NCBI RefSeq assembly: GCF_900107835.1
Contig: NZ_FNRG01000001.1
Span: 248,001-312,000 of the forward strand
Source: Oribacterium sp. KHPX15
Lineage (GTDB): Bacteria > Bacillota > Clostridia > Lachnospirales > Lachnospiraceae
DNA: 64,000 bases
Direction of reading: 5' to 3'
Positions 60,771 through 64,000 of the stretch are shown piece by piece. The number at the start of each line of letters is the position of its first letter. The first letter of the stretch is position 1. The position numbers were made by a program, and so were the translations under genes. Below the pieces are notes generated by a model. The model was not told where the DNA came from. It made no database searches and saw only the letters and a list, made by a program, of their open reading frames with translations.

Positions 60771-63700
60771 ATGAAATCAATCCATAAGATAACAAATATA
60801 TCTAACGTAGGAAAGTTTATCCTTAACATATTTAAAAAGCAGTCAGGCTGCGTCCTGATGTTCACGGCTGACTGGGACAGTGAAGAACTGCTTTATGCAA
60901 ATGAATCCTTAATTAAATTTTTAGGCTATGAGGACGAAAATGATTTTCTGACATTGACAGGAAACTCTTTCAAGGGAATCGCTTATCCGGATGATTATGA
61001 AGCGGTAAAAAACAATCTTCGTTTGCGTTTATCTTCCCCAAACGAACTCATCGTACAGAAGAATTTCAGAATGAACACAAAAAGCGGCAAGCCGGTTTAT
61101 GTAGTTTGTCACTGTGCTTATCTGAAAATGTCACGTGAAGATGAAACTCCTGCCATAATTATGTTCGTTACTCAATATCAGTATTCAACCGAGTCTCTTA
61201 CAGGTCTTCCAAGGAGACGAAGCTTTTTCAAGCTTGCCAATGATTACGCCGCAGAGCGCCTGCAGAAGAACATGACGCCTGTGATCATAGCTTTTAACCT
61301 GATCGCCATGAAACGTTTCAACAAGCATTATGGGATGGAGGAAGGTGACAAGCTGCTGATTATGTTCAGCCAGCTTCTGACAAATTGTTTTGGTCTGAGG
61401 CATTGCTCCCGTTTTGGCGAAGACCGTTTTTATGTATACACCGATAAAGAGGATCTTCAGGAGAAGCTCAATCTCGTCATAAACGAATTAAAGAAGCTTA
61501 ACGACGGAAAAACTCTGGAAGCAAGGATAGGCATTTCTCTTTACGGAAACGAGATAAGCGCGGAAGCCGCCTGCGATAATGCAAAAGTCGCTGCCGATAC
61601 ATTATCCTCGACAGTAACCTCCACCTATGTCTGGTATGATAATAATATTGAACATGCGATTTCCAAAAAGAACTATATTTTGACAAATATTGACAAGGCA
61701 ATATCAGAAGGATGGATCGAACCCTTTTATCAGCCAGTAATAAGAACCTATACAGAGAACATCTGCGGATTTGAAGCATTGGCAAGATGGACAGACCCTG
61801 TACGAGGGTTCCTGTCTCCGGGAGATTTTATCCCCATTCTTGAGGATAATGGTTTTTCCTATAAGCTGGATATGTATATTGCCAGAAGAGTTATTTCCAT
61901 GTTTCAGCAGAGATTGAAGGCGGGTCTTTCTACTGTACCCGTTTCTGTTAATATCTCAAGATCTGATTTTGATTACTGTGACCCTGTAGAGATCATTTCC
62001 TCTGAATGTGATAAGCGCGGAGTTGGAAGAAATCTTATCTGCATAGAAATAACAGAAACCGCAATTATGACAAACCGTGAGCAGATACGTGAAGCCATAA
62101 ATAAATTCCATTCCGCCGGTTTTGAAGTTTATATGGATGATTTCGGAAGCGGTTATTCTTCATTGAACATTTTGAAGGACTTTGATTTTGACGAGATCAA
62201 GATCGATATGGGTTTCCTCAGAAATTTTAATGAAAAATCCAAAAACATAGTTGCCATGGCAGTTAAAATGGCAAAAAAACTGGGTATGCATACACTTGCA
62301 GAAGGTGTGGAGACAAAAGAACATGCCGATTTCCTGAGAGATATCGGCTGCGAACGCATACAGGGTTACTTTTACGGTAAGCCTCTGCCTTATTCCGAAA
62401 CTGTAAAGTATCTTGAAGATAATGATTTACACACGGAAACCAGAGAGCTTTATTCACTATACCAAAAAGCAGGTCTGATCGATGTTGTTTCGTCCCATCC
62501 TTTAGCCTTATACTTTTATGACGGACAGGATTTTTCCGTTGTATATAAGAACACAGCATATATTGAACATGTATCCGATATTTCTTTCACCTCTTCGGGA
62601 AGCATTGACAAAGGCTCCGGCACTGTGAAGGATACAGTATATCACATATTTCAGAATCTGGCTGACAAAGTAATCAGGCTCGGAAAAAAAGATACGGCAA
62701 CTTTTGTTTCCAACGGCCGGTATTTCTTATTAACCTTGGAGGCTGTGGCCGCATCCCGTGAAGGACATATTTTGTCCGCCGCCATCAGCAGCGAAATATA
62801 CGAAAAGCTCGAAGAGGCCAGCCGGTCTGACAAATATCTCAGAAATCTGGCTGCCTTATATGATAATATCTATCTGCTGGATATGACAAACAACAGTATC
62901 AATGTACTAGTCTCCTGCATACCCGGAGAGTCAACAGGTGACCGTTACAGCTCTTTAGATGCACTCAAAACGCTTTTCGATAAGCTTAATGTCTACACTG
63001 ATGATCACGAAAAATGGAATCAATTTTCCGATAAGGATTATCTGTTAAGCAGAATCAATAATTCAGGCAGAGGTTTCTTCTCTGAAACCTTTTTAATAAA
63101 AGATGCTGACGGTAACTATTCCTGGATAGAGGCACTTGTGGAAAAAATCAGCGATTCCCAGTGCGAAAAGCTCCTTCTCTGCATTAAACCAGCTTATATA
63201 AATCAGCTGGATCCCCCGGAGAAAAAGGATTATATCCGACGTATTCTTGATTACGGATATCTGAAGCTTGATGACAAGGATAATTTCAACTCGGACATCT
63301 GGTCTTCTCTTATAGACGAGGGAAATCTCAAGCTGTTCTGGAAGGATACGGAAAGAAGATTTATGGGTGCAAGCAAAGCCTTTTATAATTACTACGGATT
63401 CCGCTCAAAGGACGATATTTTAGGAAAAACCGACGAAGAAATCGGTTGGCATCTTGACGATACCCCCTTTGAGTCCGACGAACGTGAAATCCTTTTAAAG
63501 GGTAATGCTGTATATAACAAATCAACCATTACCATCATCAACGGCAGAGCCCACAACATAGTCGCAACCAAGATACCTATATATCATGACAACAGGATCA
63601 CAGGTCTGGTGGGATATTTTGTTGATGCAGACGAAGATATCATCGCCAATGGAGCAGCCAGAGATGACAGATACCTGGATCCCATAACCGGTGTAATGAA

Positions 63701-64000
63701 TGCCCAGGGTATGCAGGCTACCATAAATGAGTTTGAAAATAATTATAAGACAAACGAAGAAGAATACTGTTATTCATCATTATATGTGGAGGGCTACAAT
63801 ACAGTATTACATGATTACGGAGAAGCAGTAGCACATAAATTACTCCGAATAATCGCAGACACCATCAAATCCACCTTCGGAAAAGCCACAGTTATTTCAA
63901 GGAATGAAGGCTCTACCTTCGGAATTTGTGAGAAAAATCTGTCTATCAACGAGGTTTTGGATTATGTTTCCGATTGTGTGACCGAGATCAATGCAATCAA
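60771..64000 (+). CDS. PAS / degenerate GGDEF / EAL / PAS / GGDEF-like protein (3' end outside window)
   Basis: At least 1076 codons, open to the right edge. N-terminal PAS (about 20-140), a GGDEF domain whose active motif is degenerate (RFGEDRFYVY near 220), a complete EAL domain (about 305-550) with GFEALARW, VNISRSDF, EITETAIM, MDDFGSGYSSL, IKIDMGF, EGVET and QGYFYGKPL, so probably an active c-di-GMP phosphodiesterase. Then a PAS-like region, a second PAS (about 865-965) and another GGDEF-type domain whose signature position reads RNEGSTFGI, again degenerate. No membrane helix seen. GAGG lies about 12 nt before ATG. Confidence 0.88.
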   Translation, partial: MKSIHKITNISNVGKFILNIFKKQSGCVLMFTADWDSEELLYANESLIKFLGYEDENDFLTLTGNSFKGIAYPDDYEAVKNNLRLRLSSPNELIVQKNFRMNTKSGKPVYVVCHCAYLKMSREDETPAIIMFVTQYQYSTESLTGLPRRRSFFKLANDYAAERLQKNMTPVIIAFNLIAMKRFNKHYGMEEGDKLLIMFSQLLTNCFGLRHCSRFGEDRFYVYTDKEDLQEKLNLVINELKKLNDGKTLEARIGISLYGNEISAEAACDNAKVAADTLSSTVTSTYVWYDNNIEHAISKKNYILTNIDKAISEGWIEPFYQPVIRTYTENICGFEALARWTDPVRGFLSPGDFIPILEDNGFSYKLDMYIARRVISMFQQRLKAGLSTVPVSVNISRSDFDYCDPVEIISSECDKRGVGRNLICIEITETAIMTNREQIREAINKFHSAGFEVYMDDFGSGYSSLNILKDFDFDEIKIDMGFLRNFNEKSKNIVAMAVKMAKKLGMHTLAEGVETKEHADFLRDIGCERIQGYFYGKPLPYSETVKYLEDNDLHTETRELYSLYQKAGLIDVVSSHPLALYFYDGQDFSVVYKNTAYIEHVSDISFTSSGSIDKGSGTVKDTVYHIFQNLADKVIRLGKKDTATFVSNGRYFLLTLEAVAASREGHILSAAISSEIYEKLEEASRSDKYLRNLAALYDNIYLLDMTNNSINVLVSCIPGESTGDRYSSLDALKTLFDKLNVYTDDHEKWNQFSDKDYLLSRINNSGRGFFSETFLIKDADGNYSWIEALVEKISDSQCEKLLLCIKPAYINQLDPPEKKDYIRRILDYGYLKLDDKDNFNSDIWSSLIDEGNLKLFWKDTERRFMGASKAFYNYYGFRSKDDILGKTDEEIGWHLDDTPFESDEREILLKGNAVYNKSTITIINGRAHNIVATKIPIYHDNRITGLVGYFVDADEDIIANGAARDDRYLDPITGVMNAQGMQATINEFENNYKTNEEEYCYSSLYVEGYNTVLHDYGEAVAHKLLRIIADTIKSTFGKATVISRNEGSTFGICEKNLSINEVLDYVSDCVTEINAI

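Overview
The window is a compact, low-to-mid GC bacterial chromosome segment with strong purine-rich ribosome binding sites, intrinsic terminators and sigma-A-like promoters. Gene content (NfnAB, Fe-dependent alcohol dehydrogenase, fused SecDF, PyrBI-type aspartate carbamoyltransferase, diaminopimelate dehydrogenase, NADH/ferredoxin-style DHOD with PyrK, abundant PAS/GGDEF proteins, tRNAs without encoded CCA) points to an anaerobic Bacillota, most likely Lachnospiraceae of the Butyrivibrio kind. The genus is an inference; no rRNA is present to test it.

Layout. 1-8.6 kb: 3' part of an Fe-alcohol dehydrogenase, mgtE (minus), the nfnAB electron-bifurcating transhydrogenase, a Cache chemoreceptor and the mntP Mn exporter. 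8.7-11.2 kb: AraC regulator, a C-terminally truncated MocR-like regulator and a signal peptidase II homologue. 11.4-16.2 kb: secDF, tgt, and coaX on the minus strand. 16.5-22.9 kb: AraC regulator, orphan HicB-like gene, a tandem structured repeat, then pyrK-D-F-E-B-I behind a leader that looks like a translation-coupled attenuator. 23-32 kb: two HAD phosphatases, an M24 aminopeptidase P, an AlaX-type editing protein, ddh, then three genes (secreted wall-binding protein, LysR regulator, membrane-anchored PTS EIIB-like protein) that share one structured leader motif. 32-39 kb: a eukaryote-type ileS, glgP and a GNAT protein. 39.2-44.7 kb: tightly packed operon of a small membrane protein, a VanZ protein, a three-TM protein, an M29-like peptidase, an OGG1-like glycosylase and a D,D-carboxypeptidase. 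45.3-50.3 kb: livJHMGF branched-chain amino acid transporter. 50.5-60 kb: diguanylate cyclase, dapF, carA-carB, a carbamate kinase homologue and a GT2 glycosyltransferase. 60.1-60.6 kb: tRNA-Val, tRNA-Met, tRNA-Ser. The last gene is a large PAS/GGDEF/EAL protein that runs off the right edge.

Functional themes. Pyrimidine synthesis is nearly complete (carAB, pyrB/I, pyrKD, pyrE, pyrF; pyrC not seen). Wall/lysine precursor genes (ddh, dapF, a DD-carboxypeptidase) and c-di-GMP signalling also recur.

The most unusual material is non-coding: (A) a family of about 222-303 bp near-perfect palindromes with compensated differences between copies, plus a half copy fused to a perfect 24-bp hairpin; (B) a second about 155-bp palindrome family, one copy inside the pyr operon; (C) a tandem about 126-bp multi-hairpin repeat; (D) a covarying hairpin leader before three consecutive genes; (E) a candidate pyrBI-style leader-peptide attenuator ahead of pyrK. 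All are read from sequence by eye; no folding program or database search was run.
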